Notes: generated by a model from the sequence alone, not told the origin. DNA of 64,000 bases from Aspergillus flavus (GCF_009017415.1 NC_092403.1:558001-622000); one strand, 5' to 3'. Counted from the stretch's first letter, positions 1 to 12,538 are shown. A program made the numbers and translations.

Positions 1-974
1 TTGTTAAACGTAACGAATGCGAACGTCTGGGCTAGCATCGCACCTGGCAGGCTTCTTTTGGCCAAAACAATCGGGATAACAACGACCGAGAGAAGCAACT
101 GCGGAATGAAAGCTAGAGACTCAAAGCTCCCCTGGATGTCTCCGGCAGCGGAGAGATAAAGGAGGCTGCTGTAGGGCGAAAAATTGTGGCGGTGGTCAAT
201 ACGAGTCAAGTGATGCAGATAGGTATGCTGCGCGAAAGGAAAGTCATAGAGAATGTACATGGAGATGTTGAGACCGGAGAAGGTGGCCAGTGCAGTGGTA
301 GTGAGAAGAAGACGAGAGGGCGTTATGAAGTTGAAGATGTGGGTAAGAAGATTTCGATCGTCTTGTTCCGGCTTTTGCTTTTGCGAAGATGACTTCAGCC
401 CTTCACGTTCTTCATCCAGCCACCAGATAATTGATGGCCCGTAAACAAAGGGGTAGATCTTGAAATGCACGCTGAGCCCGAGAAGTACTCCGGCGAGAGT
501 GATCTTCCTGTTCAAGACAGCCCAGAGCAAGGCAATGACTAGCACACATAGGAGACCCTCGGAGCTACCTCGCGTACTAATATTGGCAACCATAGGATTC
601 AGTAGCCAAACGCTGGCATACTTGAGAGCGCGTGGCGGGCTCATGCGGTAAAAGGACGTGAGCGCTTTCGCGATGAGCCATCCGGCCACCACGTCAGAGA
701 GGGCGAAAAGAACTTTGCCAAAGGAGAAGAAACCATCCCAGGAGGTTGGTAGAAGCAACCACGCGAGAAGAGGCGTGTACCGGTACGTATCTCGAGCGTA
801 TGGTGAATCACCCTTTGAAACATACCGGGCTGCGTCCGTGAAAACCATGTAGTCAATGTCGGTGTATTTGACGGCTGAGTGGGCATCTTGCCAGGCGCCA
901 TAAACAAGAAGAATAGCACGTAAGACAATAGCGGCTCCAAAGACCAGTGATGGTCTCTCAAATAAAGAAGCCAT
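1..974 (-). CDS. gpi14: GPI mannosyltransferase I (PIG-M/Gpi14), 3' part missing
   Basis: An uninterrupted minus-strand frame starts at the ATG at 974-972 and runs off the left edge of the window, giving about 324 residues of a protein usually near 400. It begins MASLFERPS and has many hydrophobic segments. Near residues 35-41 is YTDIDYM, the acidic luminal-loop motif of the PIG-M/GT50 family, and further on are YRYTPLLAW and HFKIYPFVYGPS, also typical. The family adds the first alpha-1,4 mannose to glucosaminyl-phosphatidylinositol in the ER during GPI-anchor synthesis, together with PIG-X/Pbn1. No intron is needed in the visible part. The start is the first ATG after upstream stops. The identification is from recalled family motifs; the missing C-terminus cannot be judged. 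Confidence 0.9.
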   Translation of the reverse strand, partial: MASLFERPSLVFGAAIVLRAILLVYGAWQDAHSAVKYTDIDYMVFTDAARYVSKGDSPYARDTYRYTPLLAWLLLPTSWDGFFSFGKVLFALSDVVAGWLIAKALTSFYRMSPPRALKYASVWLLNPMVANISTRGSSEGLLCVLVIALLWAVLNRKITLAGVLLGLSVHFKIYPFVYGPSIIWWLDEEREGLKSSSQKQKPEQDDRNLLTHIFNFITPSRLLLTTTALATFSGLNISMYILYDFPFAQHTYLHHLTRIDHRHNFSPYSSLLYLSAAGDIQGSFESLAFIPQLLLSVVVIPIVLAKRSLPGAMLAQTFAFVTFN

Positions 975-1535
975 GACCGACAATTCTCTTATTGACTAGA
1001 GTTCATCAGGGCCACGTCAGTAAGCTTCAGATATTTCGAGACTTGAATCTAATGCACAAATATATCGATTGCACAGCAGAGCTATAAGATGGTGATATGA
1101 CAATCAATAACAGGGTAAATTTGTGGAAAATTCACTTTTATATTGTAACTGGGTTCATATGGTGATTGCAGATGCGCCTCGGGAGCATAACGTGTGGTTT
1201 TTGGCGTTTGGCGTTTTAGCTGAGTCAGCACCCTGACGATCCTTGTATAACTTCAAGTAATAGCATTTATGCAGTCTGTAATGGAAACATAGGCATCCAA
1301 AAACTGATGATCATTCATACACTATATGCTTTTTTAAATATCCCGGTTATATACACTCATCCATACCGTGCTCTTTCCTAAAAGACGACTCGCTTTGATG
1401 CAGACCCAGACAAAAGGAAAGTGGAAAAGAAAAAGAAGAATGCACAAAAAGAACTGATGAAGAAGAAAAGATATAAGAAGAAAGAAATAGTGCCCTTAAC
1501 CAGAAGGGCTAGATGTTTTAAATATATTTGTCCCT
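975..1535. other. Intergenic, gpi14 promoter / transcription-factor 3' side
   Basis: AT-rich sequence between two minus-strand genes. It should hold the gpi14 promoter and the 3' end of the transcription-factor transcript. No open frame or repeat of note. A purine-rich stretch (aaaggaaagtggaaaagaaaaag and similar) lies near 1415-1490. Confidence 0.6.
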
Positions 1536-4073
1536 TTAGTAGTAGGGCAAAGGTGGATTTGCATAGTAGGCACCGTCTCCCATAGAGCCCCCCATAAAGG
1601 CTGCACCGTTGTTGGGATATTTCATGGTTTTGTCTGTTTGGGCGAACAGCGTTTCGTCGTTGAAGCTATTGGTGTCCGTTATTCCAGGCCATAGGCTGCT
1701 ATCGCTCCAGCTCAAGAAGTCCCATAGGTACTGAGCCGTCGAGTCGTCAATAACTGGAGGCGCAAACGGATCAAAGCCTGCCTCATTCTGAAGGAAAATG
1801 TTTTGGGACGGATGAAACCCTGAAGCGGCTCGAGGCACTGCCCCCTCGCGTGAGACAGCAAACATGCTATTGACAAGGCCAGCCTCGTTGGCCATGTTAG
1901 TCCCTCTCTTACTAGCCTCCAATATCTGCGATACGGCACCCAACGTCCTTTTTGCAGTCGGGCTCCATTGTTCCAGTCGGGCCAGGACAAGCATAGCCAT
2001 CTCAACTTGAGATTGGCAGCTCGCAACAGTAGCTCTAGGGTCATTCGTTGTGTTGTCGTTGAGAAACAATCCCAATAGGGGAACCATGACTGCCTGGAAT
2101 ATGAGCCAGACTGCACTCCAGCCCGACATTTGATGTGACTGGGCCGTTGAAGAAATGTCTTGAATTGTAGCCTCCGCGATCTGTCGACACCTTTCGATCG
2201 CCGTCCGCTCTTCGGAACGGAGAGCAATATATGGAACCCGCCGCATGGCGTAGCTGAGTAGAGTTGGACGGTATATGAGCATACGCTGGTTGTAGTACCG
2301 CCATTTCATGACTGTCCTGGTGATGATAATTGATTCGGAGCATGGCTCGTGGTCTTTGAGTATATACGGAAGGTTCTCATACCACTCTAACAGTTGATTA
2401 TCAAAGTGCGACATCTCGTGGTACCTCGTCAACGGAGCGGCAGCCAGAATTTCCTGGATCTGTGTCGCAATTTTGCAGAACCGAACGTTTTCTAGAAGCG
2501 GTATAATGTCGAGAACATTCCCCTGGAAGGGTTAGAATGACAGAATCACAAAGTTCGGACGCATACATACTCTTTCTCGGTACTGCGGCAGTTTAACGGT
2601 AATCGTCGGTCCAAATCGTCCCATACTCGGTCGCCCCAGAGTCATACAGCCCCAAGTGTCCAAGCAAAACAGCGACCACCACACTCGCCGTTTCAGGTCA
2701 GTCGAATATATGTTCTGCTTACACGACCCTTCCTGGTTATCTGAAAACTCTTTGTGCAAGCCCAAAGCTGCAGCCATGCGCAGCGCAGCTCCCATGAGCG
2801 AATATGCCAGATTGGGTTGACTGACATAATGAAGATACTGCCCTCCCAGAAGGCCGAGAGTCTGGATGGTCTCTATATGTGAGGATCCAAGCGATTCTAA
2901 ATTCAAGTAGCTCTTACAGCGCTGGGCGTAAATTGTGTGGGACATGTCATCCGATGGACATGCTGCGATGCTACCCAAGGCAAGCACAATGTTCAGCAGT
3001 GCCAGCCAACGTTCATCCTTTCTACACCCCGAGTGATAGACCTCGCGGAAAACTTCCTCATCTAGCATGGGCACGAATGGCTGAAAATAAGTAAAGTAGG
3101 CGTCGAGCAACTGCATCTCTGTTACTGGTCGATGTGGTTGAGGGGGCGTTATTGGTTGTTGAGACTCTTGGACCGGCCATGGTTGTGCTTCTGCTGGGGA
3201 GTATCCTAGAGCTGAATCCCTGGAGTCTGTGTTGGTCGAGGGATGAGAGAAGTAAGAGAGGGCGCCAGGGTCAAGGCAGAGAATCACTTTGAGAACAGCA
3301 TTGATAGACGACACGCCCAAATAAGAGGAGGGCTGTCTGGATGAGAGTGACAGAGCATTGACGTCGTCCGAAAAATTATTGGATATCTCCGTATAACCCG
3401 AGTTTTGAGAATCACTGGATTCTTCAGGCATCGTCTGCAAAGATTCCAAATTGCCATCTTCGTTGGAGACGGGGGAGACATGGGCTTCGACCGATGCCGA
3501 GGTAGCTGGTGACGCTGGGTGTGGAGGCTGTGTCTGCAGCAGGGATGGCTTGCCCATCAGCTCCAAAAGCTTTTCGCGAGGCAAGCTAACTAAATTTTCG
3601 GGTTGGATATTAGGGAAGAGTTTCTCGAGCACGCCCCGATACTCGTCCAGAGTGGTGGAGAGTTTTTCTACATGTCTGCATTTTCATTCCCACGTAAGCC
3701 ATGTATAGATCTTCCACCGTCTCGGTGGGGAGATAACTGTGGGGAAGAAGGGGCATTTATCTCTAATTAAAAATCAAAAAAGAAAGAGAGCAACCCACCT
3801 GCGGGAGGGCCGGGGATCTGCATAATGACACTGGTCGGCTTTCTTATACCACCGACACGCTTCGCACGGCTTTTCACCGTCACACTTGATCTTGCGATGT
3901 CTGCATGATGTACAGGCACGAAGGGTAGTGACACGTCGGCCGACGGATGGCTGGCGCTCACCACGACCCCGGACTGGGGCCGAGTTGTTCGGGTTTTCGA
4001 ATCCTTCAAAGGTGTGGAACATCTCCAAGAACCGGGTTCCAGGCAATCTCAGACAATGATAAACAGAAGACAC
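1536..4073 (-). CDS. Zn2Cys6 transcription factor with fungal_trans domain
   Basis: Three exons: 4073-3799 (or from the ATG at 4025), 3675-2571 and 2522-1536. The introns are 3798-3676 (GTGGGT...GCAG) and 2570-2523 (GTATGT...CCAG), and phases agree across both. The product is 788 aa from 4073 or 772 aa from 4025; the second start (MFHTFEGF) looks more natural. A Zn2Cys6 cluster with spacing CX2CX6CX5CX2CX8C lies at residues 37-65 of the shorter form (CTSCRHRKIKC...), followed by a short linker and HVEKLSTTLDEY, a likely dimerisation coil. The central part (LLDAYFTYFQPFVPML, LKRRVWWSLFCLD) is typical of the fungal_trans domain. It is probably a nuclear regulator; its targets cannot be inferred from the sequence. 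No obvious cluster partner lies next to it. Confidence 0.88.
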
Positions 4074-7000
4074 CCACTCAGCTTAGATCCAAATCGATCA
4101 GAACCGGCCATTGGAGGTAGCAGACGTCCAGCAGTTTGCATGCAGCCGAGTCCAGGGATTTTTTCTGGAAACAGCGGAGGCCGACTAGTCTAATAATATA
4201 ATAATGCCAGGGAAAAGGCCGCCACCAGCTTCTCAGCGTACTAGAAGTGAGACCCTGCAGATTGTGGGCTGGTGATTTAAGGGGTGGCAATTAGGGGGGG
4301 GCTTTGAGAATGAGTGCCCTTAAGACGACACGGAAAATGTCCCTGTCTGATGTCCACTAGAAATAGAGTACCCCAAAGAGAAAAGAAACCAAGGCGAAAA
4401 ATTATTAACAAGATAAGACGACGTCGTCGATTACGATCAAGGGTGATGAGAAAGGTGTCAGGGACCGGATGGGGCAAAAGAAGAATATTAAGAGTGTTTG
4501 AGAGTCGAACAAAAACGGGTGATGCGCGAGGATGAGTAGAAAGTTAGAGTGGAGGCCGATGGAACCGTCTAACCCTATCGCCAGCCATGCTGAACAAACC
4601 CTCGCTGGCAGATCGTCCTGAGATTGTCCGCGGTTTCCCCGCATTTCTTAATTAATGCATGCACATAGAAGTATTAAATTCTTTCCTTTCTTCTACCATT
4701 CGTTGGCCAGGTGCAGGGTCCCAGAGTATCCTCCAATATCCGGCGCAGTAAACCCATCGGTTAACCGCTGACCTTGTTGGCTAAATGACACCGTGTCTGT
4801 CTATTACCCCTCGTGACGCCAGGTGAGGAGTTTACGAGGATACGCGGCGTCCTGGGAACCAAGGAAAGAGCGCTATTCATGGAGGGGAGGGGATTGGGCC
4901 ATGTGGTGGTCTCTACCTCCCTGCCAGACCCGTCAAGCCCCGGCTCCTGTCATGGAAATGCCGTCGGCTTCCAGTTCTACTTTAGAATTTTCTATAGATT
5001 TAAAGGTACTGGCACCACTTCTACAGTTGATGAGACGCGTGATGTGCATCTGCATCTCCAAAGCACCCCGAGAGATATCCATCGAAGCAAGACAGCATGA
5101 TCCAGAAAATCGGGGAATTACGGTCTGCCAGTGGATCAGGAAACCATCCCATAGACCTGAAGGCTCTCCACGAGGGATAACGGGAAATACCCCTGCTGCA
5201 GCAGAAGGAGCAGTAGAATTATGTCCACCCGCTTATACACAGGGCAGCCACAGCCAATCTGAACAGAAAAACCACGCAGGACGAATAGCGACCTCGCCCA
5301 CTTTTCTGCACAAAAGCACTGCAGAATCACATTCACACCTTAGCGAGAGAACAGTGGCTTGTCCCTGCATTTCTATTCGCAAGGCAACAGGCTAAGCCGG
5401 TTTCTGAGCGTTCGGCTGTATCCAGGTTTCTACACTGGTGGGGTCATCGGCAGGGGTCCAACTTAAAAATTAATTACTTACTGCCTCGTGTCGGATATAC
5501 ACGACCGACCCAGTGCTTGTATCGCCAGGCAGACGGTGGTTCCGCAACGCGCTATGGTCACCTAGGGATCGACGGAACCTCTAGCCCTTATGCTAAACCA
5601 CAATCCTCCGAGGATCCGTATATTCCTACGCAGCCGAACTGCGTGCTGAATCGTTTCCCTGTGATATCCGTGACCCCGCGCGTATTAGTTCACTCGGTCT
5701 GCCAAAGTTTATTGAAATTGCAGGTCACCTGTTGATGCAAGAGAGCCATGCTAGTGTCAGGGAATACCCTGCGCAGCCGAATTCCACCAGTGGAGAGTCG
5801 AGACCCCCAGAATTTCGCCGAAATTTCCAGAGCCGTTTCAAGGCTATTTTGCGATCAACAGGAGGCGTCCTCTTAGCACGGGCGCGAAGTGACCGAATAG
5901 GCAATAGTGAACATCAGGAATTCGGGATGATCCGAGCGACTGATGACTGTATTAAGGAACATCGCCCCGTTCATCCGACTGGGTTGAACTTCCAATCAAC
6001 GACACTGACGACACCCACCACGGATTCAAACACAAATAACCGTTGATCCGGCGTGGCGCCAAGCAATGCGTCATTTTCTTCTTCGTGCACTGACGGTTGA
6101 GTAGGGCATGTCCCTTCATTTAAATTTAGTGCATTAAGGAGTGTGAGAGTGCTTACAGAGCATTTAAATCAATGTATGATGAGGGGCGAGGGCCTGAAGG
6201 CTGAGGTTCTCAGACGGTCAGACCGAAAACTTAGCGTCAAACGACGCGTCAAATGTCTCGGGGAAAGAGTGGCTCAATAGTTCCTCGGACAAAGTGGGAG
6301 AAATATATTTGGTCACTGGTGTGGCCATGGGCCGAGGGAGGGTGCACCCACACATTGTCGATATGGTAACATGGTTTATACTTCGTGTCGGATATGGTTT
6401 GTAGAAAGAAAGTAGGTTTTGAATGGAAGTGAAAGTATAAGAGAAACTCAATTTCCCGGGGATTAACTACTTCCGAGAGAATCATGAACAATGTATGGTC
6501 CGAAGAAAAGATAGTATACCTCTGACTGATGGCTATCCTCAACCATTTGTATGGAGCGTCTTTGACCAACAAGGTCGCTGGCAATTGACCGATAGAAAAC
6601 CCAGAGAGCTTGACGGAGGGCCCTCCGTGTCTAAAACGGGAAAGTGTGGGAGAAACGTCGGAGGTTTAACAGTTTCGGGAAGATGCCGTGGCTAAGGGAA
6701 GGCTAATGTACCCCATCGAGTAAGGATGCCCCATAAGGCCGTTTCACAACCGTCTTTCACGGCCACAAACGAACTTAGCAAAGTGGGAGCAATGTTCAGC
6801 TAAGTCTCTCCTTCAGGAATGACAACCAGCAGTAGACTTACTGGCGTTCCATGGATAGAGGTTTTACGAGGGCAAACGTGACTGTCAGTGGCTGACATAC
6901 TCCCTCATGGCGCTTAACTCAATTGGGCAAGGACCCTCCTCCGTCCAGAATGGCTCAAAGAGGAAATCCCAGCACGTGGGGTGCGGAGTGACACTCCGCA

Positions 7001-7190
7001 TACCTTGTCGCATGTAGCATACACTTATGAGAATCTGCACCTTACAACGATCCTTTCAACATGGGGAGCCGGCATCTAAAATCCGGGGAATTTCCACTTT
7101 CTGGGGTTCAATGAACACAAGTTTTCTCTGCCCTCTGCTGTGAAGTGTCCGAGCATCCATTGGCACTTCTCAACCCCCTCAGATAACGTC
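4074..7190. other. 3.1-kb stretch with no supported gene
   Basis: Between the transcription factor and beta-mannosidase. Open frames here (the longest about 190 codons at 4823-5395) lack domain-like composition, splice-linked partners or convincing starts. The region should hold the divergent promoters of both flanking genes. I see no transposon ends, tandem repeats or tRNA. The sequence resembles long-decayed or regulatory DNA. Confidence 0.5.
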
Positions 7191-9935
7191 ATGGCGGCAT
7201 TCTCTCAGTACCCTCTATCTACGGGATGGAGCTTCAAAGATAGTGATGACCAGTCGCCTGAAGCGTGGATGCCGGTGCCTGTCGTTCCTTCCGTGGCTCA
7301 TCAGGATCTACAAGCCAATCAGAAGTATGCATTCCTTTTCACATGCCCAATGCCATCCAATCGCTAACGAATCGCCCCGATTCCTCCAGGCTGAAGAATC
7401 CATACATTGGTTTCAATGAACTAGATGCCCGATGGGTGAATGACAAGTCATGGACCTATCGAACCGTTTTCCAGAAGCCCGCTGTCGCCGCTGGATCGTC
7501 GATTATCTTAGCATTTGACGGCTTGGATACCTTTGCCACAGTGAAGCTCGATGGCAGCGTCATCCTGCAAAGTGACAATATGTTCCTTGCTCACCGTGTA
7601 GATGTGACTAAGGCGCTTGAGGCGGAAGGAGACCATGTGCTGGAAATCGATTTCGACTGTGCCATGCGCAGGGCGCGAGAACTTCGAGAGAAAGATACCA
7701 AGCATAACTGGGCTTCTTTCAATGGCGATCCCGCCAGAATGGCTGTCAGAAAAGCCCAATATCATTGGGGCTGGGACTGGGGCCCACTCTTGTCAACTGC
7801 AGGCATCTGGCGGGAGGTGCGGCTTGAGGTATATTCCGCTAAGATCTCTGATCTTTGGACGGAGGTGGAGCTCGCATCGGATCACCAGACAGCCCGGGTT
7901 TCGGCTTTTACTGAAGTGGACGCTGCGGATTCGGTTGACTCTTATAAGGCCAGCTTCCTGCTTAGTCTTCACGGCAAGGAGGTCGCTCGTGAGGTGGCCA
8001 CCTTAAAGGACAAGGTTGCGAAAGTGACGTTTGACGTGACACAACCGTCCCTTTGGTGGCCAAATGGCTATGGTGACCCTGCCCTGTACGAAATATCCGT
8101 GTCCTTGGAGAAAGAAGACTGTGAGATACACAGCGTGTCAAAGAAGATTGGCATTCGAACTGCGGAACTTATCCAGCAGCCTGACAGGCATGGAAAGTCG
8201 TTCTTCTTCCGAATAAACGGTGTTGATGTCTTCTGTGGTGGCTCATGCTGGATTCCGGCCGATAATCTCTTGCCCAGCATTACGGCCGAGCGGTATCGCA
8301 AATGGATTGAATTGATGGTTGCCGGCCGCCAAGTGATGATCAGGTATGTTCGGACGGTCCGTGATAGCTAACATTTGCTAATAGAGCATAGAGTGTGGGG
8401 TGGTGGCTGCTACGAGGATGATAGCTTCTACCAAGCATGCGACGAACTCGGAGTCTTGGTATGGCAAGACTTTATGTTTGGCTGTGGTAACTACCCAACC
8501 TGGCCCGAGCTCCTCGAGTCGATTGAGAAGGAGGCAAACTATAACGTGCGCCGACTACGCCATCACCCGTCGATTGTGGTGTACGTTGGAAACAATGAAG
8601 ACTACCAAGTGCAAGAAAGCGCTGGTCTTGTCTACGACTACGAGGATAAGAACCCAGAGAACTGGCTGAAGACCGATTTCCCGGCGCGCTACATATATGA
8701 GAAGCTCTTGCCTTCCGTTGTTGAAAAGCTGTCCCCCAAAACGGTTTATCATCCGGGGAGCCCTTGGGGTGATGGAAAGATAACGTCCGATCCTACGGTG
8801 GGCGATATGCATCAGTGGAATGGTAAGTCCAACGGCGTCTTAGATTGGGTTCATACTAACCTTCGGTAGTATGGCATGGAACTCAGGAGAAGTATCAAAT
8901 CTTTGATACACTAGGAGGGCGCTTCAATAGTGAGTTTGGGATGGAAGCATTCCCCCATATGTCAACGATTGAGTATTTCGTTGAAAATGAAGCGGACAAA
9001 TACCCTCAGTCACATGTCCTCGACTTCCACAACAAGGCCGACGGACACGAGCGAAGGATTGCTACATATCTTGTCGAGAACTTAAGGACAGCTACAGACT
9101 TAGAGGCATGCTACCTGATTCGACTCTCAGGATTCATGTGGCTAACTTGATACAGACATATGTTTATCTCACACAGGTTGTCCAGGCTGAAACCATGATG
9201 TTCGGATACCGTGGATGGCGTCGTCAATGGGGTGATGAAAGACATTGTGGAGGTGCCCTGCTTTGGCAACTAAATGATTGCTGGCCCACTATCTCCTGGG
9301 CTATCGTAGACTACTTCCTGCGGCCCAAACCGGCATTCTATGCTGTAGCACGTGTTCTGAAGCCCATTGCTGTCGGTGTGCGGAGAGAGCATCATGACTG
9401 GAGTGTGACCCATGCGCAGCCGCCGAAGACGAGCAAGTACGAGCTATGGATTGCTAGTAGCTTGCAGAAGGAAACTGTTGGCACAATCGAGCTTAGGTTC
9501 CTTTCCGTCAATACGGGACTTGATGTCCGTGCGCCCATCCTGCGTGACAACGTCAAAATAGTGCCGAACGGCACTACAAACATCCTGGAAGGTGTCATTA
9601 ACCATAAGGCACAACCCGAACCTCACGTACTCGCTGCTCGACTCTGGGTGGATGGTGAGGTTACTGCTCGCGATGTGGATTGGCCCCAGCCGTTCAAGTA
9701 TCTTGATTTATCCGATCGAGGACTGGAAGTGAACAAGGTTTCAGAATCGGGTAACGAGCAGAAACTGTTGATCACCGCGAAAAAGCCTGTCAAATGCCTC
9801 GTCTTCGAGGAAAGGGATGGCATCAGAGTTAGCGACAGTGCTATGGACATTGTCCCGGGAGATGGGCAAACAGTCACCGTAACCGGGCTGAAGGCAGGTG
9901 ATGCTCCTCTGAAGTACAAGTATCTTGGCCAGTGA
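7191..9935 (+). CDS. mndB: Beta-mannosidase B (GH2)
   Basis: Five exons: 7191-7324, 7390-8343, 8392-8822, 8870-9105 and 9156-9935. They join in phase into 844 aa, the length expected for Aspergillus MndB. The enzyme removes terminal non-reducing beta-mannose from manno-oligosaccharides. GH2 features in order are an N-terminal sugar-binding domain, an immunoglobulin-like domain, and the TIM barrel with MIRVWGGGCYE. VYVGNNEDY places the acid/base Glu at residue 432 and NSEFGMEAF the nucleophile Glu at 528. There is no signal peptide, which fits the intracellular B type rather than secreted MndA. The third intron (8823-8869) is ordinary. The fourth (9106-9155) uses a GC donor (GAG|GCATGC...TACAG); its removal keeps DLETYVYLTQ intact. 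Confidence 0.96.
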
Positions 9936-10604
9936 TTATGTGGAATGGGTTTGATTGAGTGTGCGGCTTTATTACAGGATGTCCAATATCCAATGACCCA
10001 ATCATGACATGACATGCCAGTGTATGTTATGGGCTTAGAAGAAAATTGACGGGGTCATAGCCTAGAAATGATTGATTATTCGAGGTATAGAACCTCGGAA
10101 TGAATTATTTAACGAACCTATCTACTAATTACACATTAAACAACCGGAAATGCTTGTTATATGCAACTAGCTTCACTTAGGGTAGTATTGATAAGTAAGT
10201 CTAGAGAAACACGAGCCCATCAACTACTACTATATGTATCTCTTGCACGTTAATGGTGAGCTCAGGTGTATATTCACTACCATTCTCAATACAGACAGAA
10301 TGAGATTACGCGATCAGCCAATCAAACGATACCCAGCACAGAAGAGCAAGAAAAAAAATAAAGAACCAGCCTCATATAGTAAGATCATGGGGGGAAAAAG
10401 AAGCAAAAAAGAAACCTCTCCACCTATGGCACATGGCCACCAACTGCCCAAAGCAATTCCATCTTATCAGATAATCACCCCGATCAGTCCTAGCCCCAAA
10501 GTCCAATGATGACGCCCATCAATCAGTGATTGAATTAATTTCATTCCCGCAAATAATCCCCCTCCATTTCATCACCACCATCCCACTCCAGTCGACACAA
10601 ATAA
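9936..10604. other. Intergenic between mndB and the TRAX gene
   Basis: Contains the 3' end of the mndB transcript and the promoter of the plus-strand TRAX gene. Composition is AT-rich. Short open frames at 10234-10509 and 10526-10750 look like chance. No repeat or RNA gene recognised. Confidence 0.5.
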
Positions 10605-11595
10605 ATGGCCGGAACCAAACGCACCTGGGACGGCAAACAGCTCTCACTCCAACCCAACAACAACAACAACCATCAGACTACTATTACAATGGCCGAACAA
10701 CCGACGCAAATTCACTCCATCTTCGAGACCTTCCGCAACGAGCTAGATGAGCACCACGATCGGCGCGAGCGACTAATCAAGATCTCAAGAGATATCACGG
10801 CACTGAGCAAGAAGATGTATGTTTATAACCTGTTCCCATCTATCTTAGGTTATGCACATAGCCAATTTCATCGAGCAAGCAAAAGCAAAGCAAGCTAACA
10901 CAAACCGCAGTATCTTCTCCCTCCAACGGTAACACACCCAACCAACCCATCAACACCCTCAAAAAACAAAGTCTAACAAGATAAAACTCCCCAGAATCCG
11001 CAAACTCAACGCCCCGCTCCCGGAAAACATCACAAAAGAAACTCAATCCCGCTTCACCCAAATCCAATCCCTCTTCACCAACGCCCTCCCAGACCTCACC
11101 GGCCCAAACAAATGGCGCTACCAGCGTCAACTAAGCGGCGCAATTCAGGAATATATCGAGGCGCTCTCCTTCCACCACTATCTCACCTCGCAGACCCTCA
11201 TCACGCTCCCCGAAGTGCGCACGAAACTCCCCGCCGAGATACTCGTCACGGAGGAGGATTATCTGTTGGGTTTGTTTGATTTAACTGGGGAGATGATGCG
11301 GTTTGCGGTTACGGCGCTGTCGGCTGGGTCGGTTGCTTCTGAGGAGAAGAAGATGGGGTTGAGTAGGGAGCAGAATGGGATTGTGGTGGATTTGAGGGAG
11401 ATGAGGTCGCTTTTTGAGGGGTTGAGTGTGTCTAGACGGCATAATTTGATTAAGGATTTGGGGAAGAAGATGGAGGTTATGCAGGGGAGTGTGGAGAAGG
11501 TGGAGAGGGCTGCTTATGGGATTTTGGTGAGGGGGAGTGAGAGGCCGGCTGGGTGGATGCCGGATCTCTCTGGTGGTGGTGATGAGGGGTATTAA
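10605..11595 (+). CDS. Translin-associated factor X (TRAX) family protein
   Basis: Exons 10605-10816, 10911-10928 and 10995-11595 encode 276 aa. The middle exon is only 18 nt (IFSLQ plus part of an Arg codon) and restores the helix KKIIFSLQRIRKLN. TRAX is the catalytic partner of translin in the C3PO ribonuclease. The metal-binding acidic motifs are present: AIQEYIEALSFHHY and FDLTGEMMR, matching the EYxEA and DLTGE motifs of TRAX rather than of inactive translin. The start MAGTKRTWDG at 10605 gives a short low-complexity Asn-rich leader; a second ATG at 10689 (MAEQPTQ) is a possible alternative. Codon use shifts strongly toward G/T in the last third, beyond about 11260. The 3' end faces the RPEL gene, 327 bp away. 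Confidence 0.9.
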
Positions 11596-11922
11596 TTCAT
11601 GGTTTTTGTTCGGGGTGGCTTAGTGTAGGCTGTGTATGTGTGTATGTTTTATCCATGTATCTATAGAAGAGTGTGAATCTTCTGAGCTAAGTAAGCTAGA
11701 TTTAACTAAACTAAACTATCCCAGGAGCTGAGATTAACAATCCCATATCAAGCTCGTGTGTCATGCACTATGTTGTACGTTATTTACCATATCTTTGTGT
11801 TATTTTCGAAAAGAAAGAACAACCAAATGTACCCCATTAATCCATCCATATACTCCGTCCATCAAACCATAATCCATAACCCATATCCATCATAACCCGT
11901 CAACAACTGCCGAAGATTGCAG
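11596..11922. other. Convergent intergenic region, TRAX/RPEL
   Basis: AT-rich sequence between two convergent genes, expected to hold both polyadenylation regions. AATAAA-like signals are not obvious. Nothing else seen. Confidence 0.5.
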
Positions 11923-12527
11923 TCAAATAGTCGGCTGCCTCGGATCCTCATCTTCCGTCAAGATCCCCTGAGCCATGAGATCCTCCGGCTGCGGCCGGTT
12001 CTGAATCTTCTGGTCGAGATGATCAGCCAGCATATGTTTCTCCAGTTCGCGGGCGTGAGCCTGAAGCGCCGGGGCTGCGTTGGTATGCGGGAGGATATTG
12101 CCTTTTGTACACAAGAGTCAAGTTAGCATTCGAATATATGAGAATATGACTAGAGTCAGTTGCGAGAGAAGAAGCGTAGGTGAATGGGTGAAATGTCAAG
12201 ATACGCACGCTCAACCAGTTCTTCGCGATCCGGTCTGTGCTCGAGATGTTTCTTCAAACTATCAGTAGTGCGCTGACGGTCTAGTTCCTGTCTTGCTGCT
12301 TGGATAGATCTATAGGTTATTTGTTAGTGGCACGATGTGAAGATTATAGCTAGTACAGTAAGCAGAGTCAAGGAACCATACGGAGCAACATTGGTGTCGA
12401 GGAGGATGTGTCTCTCTTTGAGATCCTGGGGATCAGGACGATTCAGGAGATGCTTCTCCAGGGAATTGCGTCGCTCGGTGGGTGATGCGGCGAGGGAGGT
12501 TTCGTCGACGGTGTTGATCATTGTCAT
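11923..12527 (-). CDS. Small RPEL-repeat protein
   Basis: Exons 12527-12382, 12309-12209 and 12101-11923 encode about 141 aa. Three RPEL-like repeats are visible: LEKHLLNRPDPQDLKERHIL, LKKHLEHRPDREELVERNIL and HLDQKIQNRPQPEDLMAQGIL. The central R-P-[DQ]-x-x-[ED]-L is characteristic of RPEL motifs, which in animals bind G-actin (MRTF, Phactr). Short RPEL proteins occur in fungi but their role is not known to me. Both introns have GT-AG ends and preserve the repeat register, so each repeat sits in its own exon, which suggests exon-wise repeat expansion. The start is the first ATG of exon 1 (MTMINTVDE); a second Met lies two codons later. Upstream, 12657-12539 looks like a 5'UTR intron. Confidence 0.85.
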
Positions 12528-12538
12528 TGCTTGCTTGC

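Noticed and set aside
4823..5395. 190-codon plus-strand open frame in the 4-7 kb gap
   Set aside because: Low-complexity, no family resemblance, weak start and overlapping frames of equal quality.
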